Source of the DNA: Hyphomicrobiales bacterium
GTDB lineage: Bacteria; Pseudomonadota; Alphaproteobacteria; Rhizobiales; Methyloligellaceae
Assembly (NCBI GenBank): GCA_003228955.1
Contig: QIGN01000056.1
Span: 1-41,689, forward strand
Length of the DNA stretch: 41,689 nucleotides
Direction of reading: 5' to 3'
The position numbers and the translations under genes were made by a program. Below, one piece after another: positions 30,999 through 39,808 of this stretch. Position 1 is the stretch's first letter. Every line of letters starts with the position of its first letter. The notes beneath the pieces were generated by a model. It was not told the origin of the DNA. It was given only the letters and a program-made list of their open reading frames with translations, and searched no databases.

Positions 30999-32459
30999 TC
31001 ATTTCAACCGGTCTCCGAGCAGAAAGTTGAGGGCGCGGTCGAGGCGAATATGGGGCAACGATCCCGGTTTGCCGTTGCCGCCCGGTGATATTTCCGGCGG
31101 GCGGAAGCGCACGATCTGAATCTGGTGGCTTTCGAATTTCGCCCTTTCCAAATGCGCCAGATCATCAGGGTCCTCCGGCAGATCGCCCGGGAAGATACCG
31201 TACTCTTCGGTGCCGTCAAACGTCCGGCTATCGATTTTCTCGCCGGCAAGCGGGTATCCGAAGATACAGGGGAGGGTCGCGCCGTCCACGCGCGCCTCTC
31301 CCTCGCGGGTTGCGCGTATGCCGGCCAGCGCGACGACCCCGACCTTCGCATTGAGGGATTCCGCGCGCTCGATGGGCCCTCGCATCAACTTTCTGACGAT
31401 GGCCTCAAGACGGTCGTGGCTGGAATGATGCAGGTGATCGGCTTTGGTCGCGGCAAACAAAATGCGGTCAATTCGCCGGTACAGGATGCCGGAAAGCCAA
31501 CTGTTCGCACCCGGGCGAAAGCATTTCAGGATTTCAGCCAGGGCGCGCTCAAGATCGCGCAAAGCGTCTGCCCCGCCATTGAGCGCACCAAGCGCATCGA
31601 CCAGAACAATCTGCCGGTCGAGACGGGAGAAATGATTGCGGAAGAAAGGTTTCACAATGTGAGATTTATAGGCCTCGAAGCGGCGCTCCATCATGGCATG
31701 GAGTGAGCCGTTCGGCGACACCGTCCCTTCCGGCAGGTCAAGCGGAGAAAATGTGAGGGCGGGAGACCCTTCAAGTTCACCGGGCATGAGGAAACGGCCC
31801 GGGGGGACAACCGCCGCGTCGCCCATCTCCCGGCATTTGCGCAAATAGGCCGTAAAAAGCTCCGAAACGTTTCGCGCCGTTCCTTCACCGGCATCATCCA
31901 GCGGATTGAGGTCCGCCAGAAGTTTGTGCCAGTCCTTGGCAAGCCCCTTGCGGCCTTCCTCCCGGCTCATCTCCATTTCCCGGGCTGACCATGCGGAATA
32001 AGTCTGGTTCAGCAGAGGAAGATCGAGCAGCCATTCGCCGGGATAGTCGACAATGTCCACATGGAGTTTGTTCCGGCCAAGCGCGCGGTCGAGGAAGCCC
32101 CGCGGTTCAAATTCCAGGGTCAGCCGGAGCTGACTCAGCGCGCGTGTGCTCCGGGGCCATCGCGGCGGAGACCCGAGCAGATCGCCCAGGTGGCGCTCAT
32201 AGTCGAAACGCGGCACGTCGTCGTCGGGCTGGGGTTCGAGATAGGCGCGGCGCAAACGGCCCTGCGCGGCAGGGTCGAAGAAGGGCAGGCGCCCGCCGGT
32301 CAGAAGATTGTGAATGAGGGAGGTAATGAAGACGGTCTTACCGGCGCGTGACAGGCCTGTCACGCCGAGCCGTATGGCGGGCTGCGCCAAATTTCGCGCG
32401 AACGCCCCGGCATTGCGCAAAGCCTCGACCGTCAGGCCGGTTAAGTCCGAGGCCTTCAA
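30999..32459 (-). CDS. ycjX: YcjX-like GTPase/P-loop protein
   Basis: A 486-residue P-loop protein matching YcjX (DUF463). Walker A is GLSRAGKT (residues 35-42) in RLGVTGLSRAGKTVFITSL. The family segments VDYPGEWLLDLPLL, FFRNHFSRLDRQIVLVD and AATKADHLHH (a GTPase-like TKAD base motif) are present. Length matches E. coli YcjX (465). The start codon is TTG at 32459: an in-frame TAA sits two codons upstream and no ATG precedes the P-loop. It is followed by ycjF. Two tiny membrane protein genes lie upstream on the same strand and might share its transcript. YcjX binds GTP; its cellular role is not settled. Confidence 0.92.
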   Translation of the reverse strand: MKASDLTGLTVEALRNAGAFARNLAQPAIRLGVTGLSRAGKTVFITSLIHNLLTGGRLPFFDPAAQGRLRRAYLEPQPDDDVPRFDYERHLGDLLGSPPRWPRSTRALSQLRLTLEFEPRGFLDRALGRNKLHVDIVDYPGEWLLDLPLLNQTYSAWSAREMEMSREEGRKGLAKDWHKLLADLNPLDDAGEGTARNVSELFTAYLRKCREMGDAAVVPPGRFLMPGELEGSPALTFSPLDLPEGTVSPNGSLHAMMERRFEAYKSHIVKPFFRNHFSRLDRQIVLVDALGALNGGADALRDLERALAEILKCFRPGANSWLSGILYRRIDRILFAATKADHLHHSSHDRLEAIVRKLMRGPIERAESLNAKVGVVALAGIRATREGEARVDGATLPCIFGYPLAGEKIDSRTFDGTEEYGIFPGDLPEDPDDLAHLERAKFESHQIQIVRFRPPEISPGGNGKPGSLPHIRLDRALNFLLGDRLK

Positions 32460-32555
32460 GTAGACTTATTTCCCGCGCGCCGGCAACAGACAGGGAAAAT
32501 CCCATCCGTGACGTGCACTTGCTTCAAGATACAAATAACAGGGTTCCAGCCGCGT

Positions 32556-32648
32556 TTATGCAATCAAAGCCGAGATCAAGGTGATACCGATAACAGCACT
32601 GAACATCAGGGCCAGAGCCATGATTCCGCGGTTATATTCCTGGGCCAT
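32556..32648 (-). CDS. Tiny membrane protein (30 residues), copy A
   Basis: A 30-residue frame with GGAGG five bases before ATG. A polar start MAQEYNRG leads to one hydrophobic helix of about 22 residues (IMALALMFSAVIGITLISAL). It shares the pattern [DE]-Y-x-[KR]-G-[IL] and overall shape with the neighbouring 29-residue protein, so they look like paralogs. A CtrA-type box ends 34 bases before the start codon. It lies 96 bases upstream of the ycjX start on the same strand. No family is known to me. Confidence 0.65.
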   Translation of the reverse strand: MAQEYNRGIMALALMFSAVIGITLISALIA

Positions 32649-32681
32649 TGTACCCTCCATCGATATGACGCTTTCCATTGG

Positions 32682-32698
32682 TTAACCTTTCATTAACC
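32682..32698. promoter_or_regulatory. CtrA-type binding site
   Basis: TTAACCTTTCATTAACC contains TTAA-N7-TTAAC, the full consensus of the alphaproteobacterial cell-cycle regulator CtrA. It is 34 bases upstream of the 30-residue membrane protein gene (minus) and about 510 bases upstream of flgE (plus). Confidence 0.7.
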
Positions 32699-32762
32699 TT
32701 GGTAAACATGTATGGGCTTTTCCCCCGTTTTCAAGGGGTACGCTTCCTGGCCGGCTTTTCTT

Positions 32763-32852
32763 TTAAACAATGACCATCAGGATGCATGTGAGTATCAAAA
32801 GGCCATACAGTGCCGCGCTCAGCGCCAATCCCTTGCAGTAGTCCTCATTCAT
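32763..32852 (-). CDS. Tiny membrane protein (29 residues), copy B
   Basis: A 29-residue frame with GGGAG seven bases before ATG. MNEDYCKG leads into a single helix (LALSAALYGLLILTCILMVI). An in-frame ATG at 32876 would add eight residues and also has AAGG upstream. The start pattern [DE]-Y-x-[KR]-G-[IL] matches the 30-residue protein 115 bases downstream. It could be a small regulatory subunit of a membrane complex; nothing in the sequence fixes which. Confidence 0.6.
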   Translation of the reverse strand: MNEDYCKGLALSAALYGLLILTCILMVIV

Positions 32853-33119
32853 TGCCTTGCTCCCGGTCGCGGTCATTGCCTTCACCTTTTCTTGTGTGAC
32901 TGTTGATTGTTCAAGGAGACTAGGAAGCCGCGCCTGAACCGGCCTTGAAGGCGGCGTTCATCTCGCGTTCACCATGGCGTGGCGCGACAGGCAGCCATTG
33001 GGCACTGCGCATGACCGATGCCGGGCAAGGATTGCCGGATGCGGCAATTCTTGCCCCCCCTAGCTGTGTGAATAACTCCCGATATTTATCTAACATACTG
33101 AATTACAACAAATAAAAAA

Positions 33120-33136
33120 CTGGCCCCCCCCTTGCT
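33120..33136 (+). promoter_or_regulatory. Sigma-54 (RpoN) promoter for flgE
   Basis: CTGGCCCCCCCCTTGCT has GG (33122-33123) and GC (33134-33135) separated by exactly ten bases, with TTGC at the -12 element. It lies 72 bases before the flgE start, in the 350-base gap between the tiny membrane protein and flgE, which otherwise shows no gene. An AT-rich block (33060-33119) lies just upstream, where an activator or bending protein could bind. Sigma-54 control of hook genes is known in Caulobacter. Confidence 0.75.
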
Positions 33137-33208
33137 AGGCAGGAGGGGAGTATTTGTTGCGTCCGGTTCTCAAGTTAGTGGCCGGGTCAGTTTGTAAGGA
33201 GAAGTATG

Positions 33209-34927
33209 ATGGGTATTTTCGGCGCATTGACCACGGCGGTCACTGGCCTGCGGGCGCAATCCTTCGCATTGGAGAGGATTTCCGACAACATCGCCAATTC
33301 ACAGACAACCGGTTACAAGCGAAGCGACGCCTCCTTCGCGGACTTCGTTCCCGACAGTCCCTCGCGGCAGCAGGCGCTCGGCGTTGTGAACGCCTTTTCG
33401 CGCCCGACCAACACGATCCAGGGCGACATCGCCAATTCAGAAGTTCCCACTCACATCGCCGTCAACGGCGATGGATATTTCATCATCGCCGATCAGACCG
33501 ACACGATTGACGGTCTGCCTGTGTTTGGCAATGAAGATCTGTATACGCGCCGCGGCGATTTCGAATTCAACCAGAACGGCTTTCTTGTGAATGCGGCCGG
33601 TTATTTCCTCAAAGGTCTCCCAATTGATCCTGTTACAGGTAACCCGTCTGGCTCGTCGCCAACCGTTATCCGCGTCTTGAATGACTTTCTCCCCGCGAGC
33701 CCAACCACAGAAATCGATTACAGGGCAAATCTGTCCAGCTATCCGTTGACCGCCAACGCGAATACTACCATTCCGGGCAGCGAGTTGATCAACCCGTCAG
33801 ATTTCGCGGTCGATCCAACGGTTGGCGGCGCTGGCTATATCCAGGGCAACGAAGCGTCGCAATTTATCGATCAATCAATCGCCGGCGGGGCGATCACGGC
33901 TTTCGATCAGGCAGGTGCCTCGGTCAACGTGCAATACCGCTGGGCAAAGACGGACGGGCCTGTTACCCAGGCGACGTCCACCGGGACGGCGGTCGGCGAT
34001 GTCAATGATCTGGGCGCCGGCATTGCCGGTTTCAACGATGGCGGCAACCTCAATGACGGACTCACCCTTACCATCGGCGCGACCGCCTATAACTTCACGA
34101 TCGGTACCGGTGCGGGCGAAGTCAACACGCTCGCGGCGCTGGTTACCGCAATCAACGGCACAGCCGGGCTGAGTTCCTCGATAACGGCGTCCAACGTTGG
34201 CGGCGCACTCAGCATCACAGCCGATGATTACACGTCCTCGTTCACAATTGGCGGCGACGCCGCCGCCGTGACCGGCCTTGGACTGACGGCGAACACCTAT
34301 GCCCCCGGCGCCTCCACTTCCGACACATGGAACCTGTTTTATCTTACCGACTCGGGTGCAGCAGGTACGACGGCAGCCTGGCGGAACGTCGGCACGGACT
34401 ATATCTTCGGGGCGAACGGGCAGCTCAGCCCGTCGATAACCTCCACCACGATCAACTCTCTCACCGTAAACGGCATCAATCTTGGCAACATCACGCTTGA
34501 TCATGGCACCAACGGCATCACCCAGTTTGCCGATCCCAACGGCGTTGCGAAGGTGACCGACATCAATCAGGACGGTTTCGCTGCTGGTGAACTGGTGGGC
34601 ACGACTGTCTCGGAGGAGGGACGTATCGTCGCGAGCTATACGAATGGCCGTACTGTCGATATAGCGGAAATATCCCTCGCGAGCTTCAATGGCGATGGCG
34701 GTCTGGCGAAAACCGATGGCGGAGCGTTCCGGTCGACACCGGCTTCCGGCGCTCCGATCCTCGGGTCGCTCGGCAGCGTGGTCGGATCGGCGCTTGAAGG
34801 TTCCAACACCGATATCGCCGATGAATTCACCAAGCTGATCGTCACGCAGCAGGCCTATGCCGCGAATACGAGAATCATCTCAACGGCGGATGAAATGATT
34901 CAGGAAGCCCTGAATATGATCAGGTAA
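33209..34927 (+). CDS. flgE: Flagellar hook protein FlgE
   Basis: A 572-residue hook protein. The N-terminus MGIFGALTTAVTGLRAQSFA with DNIANSQTTGYKRS is the flagellar rod/hook motif, GDGYFIIADQ belongs to the D1 core, and the C-terminus (DEFTKLIVTQQAYAANTRI) is the conserved coiled coil. The centre (about 250-370) contains an IN-like beta-rich module (GLTLTIGATAYNFTIG, LAALVTAINGTAG). It is longer than E. coli FlgE (402) because of this insert. Subunits polymerise into the universal joint. Of two adjacent ATGs I take 33209, seven bases after AAGGAG. It is controlled by the sigma-54 promoter and heads flgE-flgK-flgL. Confidence 0.95.
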   Translation: MGIFGALTTAVTGLRAQSFALERISDNIANSQTTGYKRSDASFADFVPDSPSRQQALGVVNAFSRPTNTIQGDIANSEVPTHIAVNGDGYFIIADQTDTIDGLPVFGNEDLYTRRGDFEFNQNGFLVNAAGYFLKGLPIDPVTGNPSGSSPTVIRVLNDFLPASPTTEIDYRANLSSYPLTANANTTIPGSELINPSDFAVDPTVGGAGYIQGNEASQFIDQSIAGGAITAFDQAGASVNVQYRWAKTDGPVTQATSTGTAVGDVNDLGAGIAGFNDGGNLNDGLTLTIGATAYNFTIGTGAGEVNTLAALVTAINGTAGLSSSITASNVGGALSITADDYTSSFTIGGDAAAVTGLGLTANTYAPGASTSDTWNLFYLTDSGAAGTTAAWRNVGTDYIFGANGQLSPSITSTTINSLTVNGINLGNITLDHGTNGITQFADPNGVAKVTDINQDGFAAGELVGTTVSEEGRIVASYTNGRTVDIAEISLASFNGDGGLAKTDGGAFRSTPASGAPILGSLGSVVGSALEGSNTDIADEFTKLIVTQQAYAANTRIISTADEMIQEALNMIR

Positions 34928-35001
34928 CGAGTAGCTGGAGCAATCCATTGGGCTGCGGAAACCCGTCCGCGCCCCTGTGATCCTTCTGAAAGACCGGTAA
35001 G

Positions 35002-36882
35002 ATGGGACTGTCAAGTATACTCAATATAGCCACTTCGGGGCTCTCGCTTACCCAATCGAGCCTCGCGGTTGTTGCGCGCAATGTCGCGAATGCGGATACG
35101 CCTGGATATAGCTCCAAGCGGCTCGCCCAGGAAAATATCCTCTCGGGCGACCTTGGCCTTGGCGTGCGCGGGATCGGACTCACCCGTACAGTCAATGCGT
35201 TCGTTCAGTCCCAGCTGCGTATTGAGACAGCGGCGTTCGGCGACGTTTCCGTTCGCAACGATTTTCTCAGCCGCATCGATCAGCTGTTTGGCGAGCCGGG
35301 CGGTCCCAATGGCCTCGACACAAACATCAACCGTTTCGTTCAGTCTCTGCAGGAGCTAACAACTTCGCCGGACGGCTTCACGTCGCGGCAGGCGGTAATA
35401 GGCGACGCGCAGGTGCTCGCTCAGCAAATTCGTCAACTCTCCCAGGAGGTGCAGACGATGCGCCAGCTGGCGGAAGATTCGCTGGCCAGCGCGGTAAATG
35501 AGGTCAATGAAGCGCTGAAACAATTGGCGACCATCAACCAGACGCTGGGAACACAAACCACCGGTCCGGTTCCGCCCGCCGATCTTCTCGACGAGCGCGA
35601 CAAATTCGTTGATCAGATTGCAAAATATCTGGATATCCGTACTTCCGAAGCTTCAAGCGGGGCGGTGTCTATCTTCACGCGCAGCGGCAATGCCTTGCTT
35701 GAGGGCCTGCCTGTCCAGCTTAATTTCGACCAGCGCGGCAACATCGGACCGCTTTCGCTCTACAGCGATGTCGCAGCTGACCGGGGTGTGGGAACAATTA
35801 CGCTGGAAGCCGCAAATGGCTTCTCCATCGATCTCATCAGGAACGGCATTCTCGATTCGGGCCGCATTGGCGGCCTGATAAAAATGCGTGATGAAACATT
35901 GGTGGAAGTACAGTCTCAACTCGACGAGCTGGCTGGCGCGCTTGCCGCATCGATGTCTTCTAAAACCGTTTCCGGTACTGCCGCACCTGCCGGGCCTCCC
36001 GACGGTTTTGACGTTGATACCGCAGGATTGCTCTCCGGTAACTCCATCACCGTCAATTACATCCAGGGCGGGACCCCCGCCACGCTGACGATCATTCGTG
36101 TCGAGGATCCAGCGCAATTGCCGCTCTCCAATGATGTCTCCCCGAACCCCAACGACACCGTGATCGGTGTCAGCTTTTCCGGCGGCGCCGGCGCGGCGGC
36201 GGCGGCATTGAATACCGCTCTGGGCGGGCTCGGCATCGCCTTGACCGCCTCCAACCCCGCGGGCGCGACCTTACGTTTTGTGGACGATGGTGTGGCCGGC
36301 ACATCGGATGTGACCGCGCTGTCGGCAAAGGTGACTTCGACCTCCCTCCAGGACGACGGCAGTCAGTTGCCTCTGTTTGTCGACGGCGGAGCGGCATCCT
36401 TGCCCTATACGGGCAGTTTCGATTTCGGAGGTCAAAAACTTGGTTTTGCATCGCGCATCTCCGTCAACAACCTCATAGTACAGGACAACGAGCTTCTTGT
36501 GCGCTTTGCTTCCTCGCCCGCGACGCTGCTTGGCGATGCGACCCGGCCGCTTGAGCTTCTGGACCGTTTGACAAACGTCCCCTTCGAGTTTTCTCCCGGC
36601 GCGGGCATCGGCACCACGCAGAACCCGTACAGCGGAACCGTTTCCGGATATGCGCAGCGGGTCATCTCTCTGCAAACGGGACGCGCCAATCAGGCCGAGC
36701 GGGAACTTGCCGCTCAGGATGTGGTTGTGACCGCACTGCGCGAGAGATTCAGCGAAGATACCAAGGTCGATGTCGATAGTGAGCTGACCCAGCTTATCGA
36801 ACTTCAGAACTCTTTTGCCGCCAACGCCCGCATCATCCAGATGGTTGACGAGCTGTTCGACGTTCTGTTCAGGGCTTTCTAG
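35002..36882 (+). CDS. flgK: Flagellar hook-associated protein 1 FlgK
   Basis: A 626-residue hook-filament junction protein. It starts with MGLSSILNIATSGLSLTQSS and the rod/hook motif VVARNVANADTPGYSSKR. LLDERDKFVDQIAKYLDI is the conserved FlgK segment near residue 195. The C-terminal helix ends SELTQLIELQNSFAANARII. The centre (about 335-450) has a variable beta-rich insert with repeats resembling the IN module. It caps the hook and seeds the filament with FlgL. It follows flgE by 74 bases and precedes flgL by 23 in one operon. Confidence 0.96.
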   Translation: MGLSSILNIATSGLSLTQSSLAVVARNVANADTPGYSSKRLAQENILSGDLGLGVRGIGLTRTVNAFVQSQLRIETAAFGDVSVRNDFLSRIDQLFGEPGGPNGLDTNINRFVQSLQELTTSPDGFTSRQAVIGDAQVLAQQIRQLSQEVQTMRQLAEDSLASAVNEVNEALKQLATINQTLGTQTTGPVPPADLLDERDKFVDQIAKYLDIRTSEASSGAVSIFTRSGNALLEGLPVQLNFDQRGNIGPLSLYSDVAADRGVGTITLEAANGFSIDLIRNGILDSGRIGGLIKMRDETLVEVQSQLDELAGALAASMSSKTVSGTAAPAGPPDGFDVDTAGLLSGNSITVNYIQGGTPATLTIIRVEDPAQLPLSNDVSPNPNDTVIGVSFSGGAGAAAAALNTALGGLGIALTASNPAGATLRFVDDGVAGTSDVTALSAKVTSTSLQDDGSQLPLFVDGGAASLPYTGSFDFGGQKLGFASRISVNNLIVQDNELLVRFASSPATLLGDATRPLELLDRLTNVPFEFSPGAGIGTTQNPYSGTVSGYAQRVISLQTGRANQAERELAAQDVVVTALRERFSEDTKVDVDSELTQLIELQNSFAANARIIQMVDELFDVLFRAF

Positions 36883-36905
36883 TTAGCGGATCTTAGGAGA
36901 AGCCT

Positions 36906-38705
36906 GTGACGACAATATCGCCGACTTTCGGCATTAACGGGACCGTCGCTGAAGCGCGCAAGACGATTGCGGGCCTGCAACTGCAGCTTGCCACGGGCAA
37001 GAAGGTTCAGACCTATGGCGATCTGGGTCAGCAACGCGCACAAAACCTTTCCCTGCGCGCCGACCTCTCTCAAATCGAGGGCTTTACCAAAACAATTTCA
37101 TTGGTCGATATCCGTCTTGACCTTTCGGTTTTGAATTTGGACCGGATTAGAAACCTGGCGGCGGATACAAAGTCCGATGCGCTGGAAACCGGGTTCGATC
37201 CGCTGGCAAGCGGACAGACGGTGTATCAAACGGAAGTTGGGACACGTTTCAACGAAGTTGTGTCCTTGCTGAACGCGGATGTGAACGGGCGCAATTTGTT
37301 CGGTGGCCGCCAGACGGAGCAGAATCCGGTACTCCCGGCAGGTGAAATTCTCGATGGGGCCGGCACCCGGGCCGGGTTCAAGCAGATCGTCTCGGAGCGG
37401 CGTCAGGCGGACCTGGGTGCGGATGGCCGGGGACGGCTGGTTCTCACTGGTCCGGCAGCCTCCGTAACGGGAAGTGTGGTCGGGACACCAGGGGACATCG
37501 GCGGCGTAGCGGCGGCGCAGATCACAATCGATATCGGCGGCAACGCCCAGAATTTCGATATTTCCGACGGCGCTCTGGACACTCTGGCCGCGCTTGAAGC
37601 CGCGATAGACACCGCGTTCGGCGCCAATGTCGCAACGATAGCCGGCGGCAATCAGCTTCAGCTTACCGCCACCAATGCAACCGACACCATCACCATTACC
37701 GACATCGATGCGGGCGCGGCGGCTCTGGCGGGCCTGACGGCGGGCGCGACCACAAATCCGACTGCTACGATGAGTTTGGCCGAAGATGCGGCGGGAAGTC
37801 CGTTCGGCTTCAAATTGTCCGCCGCCACATCGTCTCTTACAGGCACCAATATCACCGGCCCTGCGGGCGCTCCTCCTGCCGTGAGTGTGCAATTTACTTC
37901 AACACTCCCGAGTGACGGCGAGACCATACGCCTGACCCTTGGACTGCCTGACGGGACAACCAATGAAATGACCTTGACCGCGCGCTCGTCGGGCCCGCTT
38001 GGCGAAGGCGAATTCCTAATCGGCGCCAATGAAAATGCGACGGCGGCGAATTTCCAGACTGCGGTGACAACGTCAATCGAAACAGAAGCGCAACGTTCAT
38101 TAAGTGCTGCGTCGTTGTTCGCGGCCTCGAATAATTTCTTTGATTTCGACGGGTCCAATCCTCCCCAGCGGGTCAATGGGCCACCGTTTGATACAGCGAC
38201 GGCGCTGACTAATGCCACAACCACCAACACCGTGTTCTGGTATCAGGGGGAGGTTTCCACCACCTCCGCGCGGCAAAGCAATCTGGCCAAGGTGGACGAC
38301 GCGATCATTGTTGCCTATGGCGCGCGTGCAAATGAAACGTCGCTGCGTGATACCCTGAAGACCATGGCGGCCTTGTCGGTCGAAACATTCAGCGCAAACG
38401 ATGCCAATGCAGCCGACCGGTACAACGAGATCAAATTGCGGGGGAACTCGGTGCTTTCATTCGCCGGCAGTGCCCAGGCTGTCGATGACATCATTACGGA
38501 GTTGACTGTCGCCAAGACCGTCGCCGGGCGCGCAGCCGAGCGCCATACGGCAAGCGATGCCTTTATGCGCGGCATAATTGGCGAAACGGAGAACGCGGAT
38601 ATCTACGAGGTGAGCTCGCAGATTCTGTCCCTGTCGGTCCGCATTGAGGCCAGTCTAGCCGTTTCGGCCAGCCTGGGACGCCTCTCCATCCTCAACTTCC
38701 TCTAG
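36906..38705 (+). CDS. flgL: Flagellar hook-associated protein 3 FlgL, unusually long
   Basis: A 599-residue junction protein starting with GTG, which AGGAGA precedes by six bases. The flagellin-like N-terminus (residues 1-140, LQLQLATGKKVQTYGDLG, DVNGRNLFGG) and C-terminus (last 110 residues, LSLSVRIEASLAVSASLGRL) are conserved. The central part (about 185-400) holds IN-like modules (ITIDIGGNAQNFDISDG, LAALEAAIDTAFG, TDTITITDID) and makes it nearly twice the length of E. coli FlgL (317). It is the last gene of the flgE-flgK-flgL group. Confidence 0.92.
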   Translation: MTTISPTFGINGTVAEARKTIAGLQLQLATGKKVQTYGDLGQQRAQNLSLRADLSQIEGFTKTISLVDIRLDLSVLNLDRIRNLAADTKSDALETGFDPLASGQTVYQTEVGTRFNEVVSLLNADVNGRNLFGGRQTEQNPVLPAGEILDGAGTRAGFKQIVSERRQADLGADGRGRLVLTGPAASVTGSVVGTPGDIGGVAAAQITIDIGGNAQNFDISDGALDTLAALEAAIDTAFGANVATIAGGNQLQLTATNATDTITITDIDAGAAALAGLTAGATTNPTATMSLAEDAAGSPFGFKLSAATSSLTGTNITGPAGAPPAVSVQFTSTLPSDGETIRLTLGLPDGTTNEMTLTARSSGPLGEGEFLIGANENATAANFQTAVTTSIETEAQRSLSAASLFAASNNFFDFDGSNPPQRVNGPPFDTATALTNATTTNTVFWYQGEVSTTSARQSNLAKVDDAIIVAYGARANETSLRDTLKTMAALSVETFSANDANAADRYNEIKLRGNSVLSFAGSAQAVDDIITELTVAKTVAGRAAERHTASDAFMRGIIGETENADIYEVSSQILSLSVRIEASLAVSASLGRLSILNFL

Positions 38706-38779
38706 AAATTTCTCCTTTCTCCTTTTGATCACCGGCCAGCCCGCCCGAATACAGGATGTGCGGGTGTCGTCCTCCAGTC

Positions 38780-38818
38780 AAAAAAAAGCGCTGCACCCGC
38801 TTTATCGCGGGGCAGCGC
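38780..38818 (-). terminator. Rho-independent terminator after flaF
   Basis: Stem GCGCTGC-A-CCCGC (38788-38800)/GCGGG-GCAGCGC (38807-38818) with one bulged base, followed on the minus strand by eight Ts. It ends the flbT-flaF transcript and lies just past flgL on the other strand. Confidence 0.85.
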
Positions 38819-38860
38819 ATGAATTTTTGAATCGGCCCGGCGAGGGCCGTGGATGTGTGT

Positions 38861-39229
38861 TCAGGTGGCGGTCGAATGAAGGCCTGCCGCGATCTCTTTA
38901 TTGATGGAGATCAGCGGGAGCAGTTTCTCCGGGGCCGGGTCATCCTGAAGTTCCAGGGAATGCTTGAATATGAAAACCCCGAGGGAAGCGACATTGTTTC
39001 TGATTTCCACCGGGAGGGGGCTGTCGGCTTCCGCGACCGCGCCGACAAACACGGTCCACAGGCGCCGGTTGTAATGCAACACGCTGGCTAACGCCTCCAC
39101 GTCGCCCGACCAGCTGTCATGGACATCCTGAAGCTGGGACGCGGCTTTTAGTAAAAGAGATGCCTCGAGTTGCCTCGGGGGCTTCGTAACCGTTGCGGTT
39201 GCGCTATAGGCATCATGTGCATTTTGCAT
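38861..39229 (-). CDS. flaF: Flagellar biosynthesis regulator FlaF
   Basis: A 122-residue cytoplasmic helical protein matching FlaF: MQNAHDAYSATAT, LEASLLLKAASQL, ALHYNRRLWTVF-like ASVLHYNRRLWTVFVGAV, LPVEIRNNVASLGVFIFKHS. In Caulobacter FlaF promotes flagellin synthesis and export, acting with FlbT which holds back flagellin mRNA translation. The start ATG 39229 lies inside the end of flbT (17-base overlap), so translation is coupled. A strong terminator follows the stop codon. Confidence 0.95.
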   Translation of the reverse strand: MQNAHDAYSATATVTKPPRQLEASLLLKAASQLQDVHDSWSGDVEALASVLHYNRRLWTVFVGAVAEADSPLPVEIRNNVASLGVFIFKHSLELQDDPAPEKLLPLISINKEIAAGLHSTAT

Positions 39230-39605
39230 TTTCCATCAGTTCCTTTTCATAAGCGATGAGCTTCTTCGTGGATTTTAGGGCCTTATAGTAAGCCCCGGTT
39301 AACAACAGATTATTTATCGTCTCGATTTGAGGCGCCATGCTCGGCGCTGCGGTTTGGACATCCGTGATCATCTGGAAATAGAGTTCGTGATGCGTCCGGG
39401 GATCGTCCGCGAGATACATCATCTGAATAAGCAGATAGATTTTCTTGCAGGGTGTATCGGCCTCCTCCGGCCGCAAGATATCCTTTTCGCGCAGGATGGG
39501 TGCATTGCCCTCGATGAAAAGACGCGCGCGGTTGCCGTTGTTGGTTATGACCGATTCCCCGATAATGATCCTTTCGCCCGGTTTGATCTCGACTTTCAGT
39601 ACCAT
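39213..39605 (-). CDS. flbT: Flagellin mRNA repressor FlbT
   Basis: A 130-residue cytoplasmic protein matching FlbT: VLKVEIKPGERIIIGESVIT, NGNRARLFIEGNAPILREKD, YLLIQMMYLADDP, GAYYKALKSTKKLI. FlbT binds the 5' leader of flagellin mRNA and lowers its stability in Caulobacter. The start at ATG 39605 (MVLKVEIKPG) is the family N-terminus, with AGAGGA about ten bases upstream; a start at 39665 would add a Pro/Arg-rich lead. It overlaps flaF and lies downstream of the flagellin gene and its terminator on the same strand. Confidence 0.95.
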   Translation of the reverse strand: MVLKVEIKPGERIIIGESVITNNGNRARLFIEGNAPILREKDILRPEEADTPCKKIYLLIQMMYLADDPRTHHELYFQMITDVQTAAPSMAPQIETINNLLLTGAYYKALKSTKKLIAYEKELMENAKCT

Positions 39606-39749
39606 TTGGTCGCGTTCCTCTTTTCTCCAGGATCGAGCCGGGCTGGGGGGTTCTGTTTCGGGCAACTATGATTTGTTAATGCTAATCTCGCGTTAAAAAG
39701 TGTGAGAAGAATGAGAGTTTTGGGCGCGCGGCGATGCGGCGGAAACCAT

Positions 39750-39784
39750 AAAAAAAAGGGCGGCGGGGAAATGCCCCGCCGCCC
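39750..39784 (-). terminator. Strong rho-independent terminator of the flagellin gene
   Basis: A perfect 11-bp GC stem GGGCGGCGGGG (39758-39768)/CCCCGCCGCCC (39774-39784) with a 5-base loop, followed on the minus strand by eight Ts. It separates fliC from flbT. Confidence 0.95.
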
Positions 39785-39808
39785 TCAGGCGTTGTTTTGT
39801 CCGGTCTC

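Noticed and set aside
32921-32961. 13-codon minus-strand peptide frame
   Set aside because: Too short, composition unremarkable and only a weak binding site; chance is the simplest explanation.
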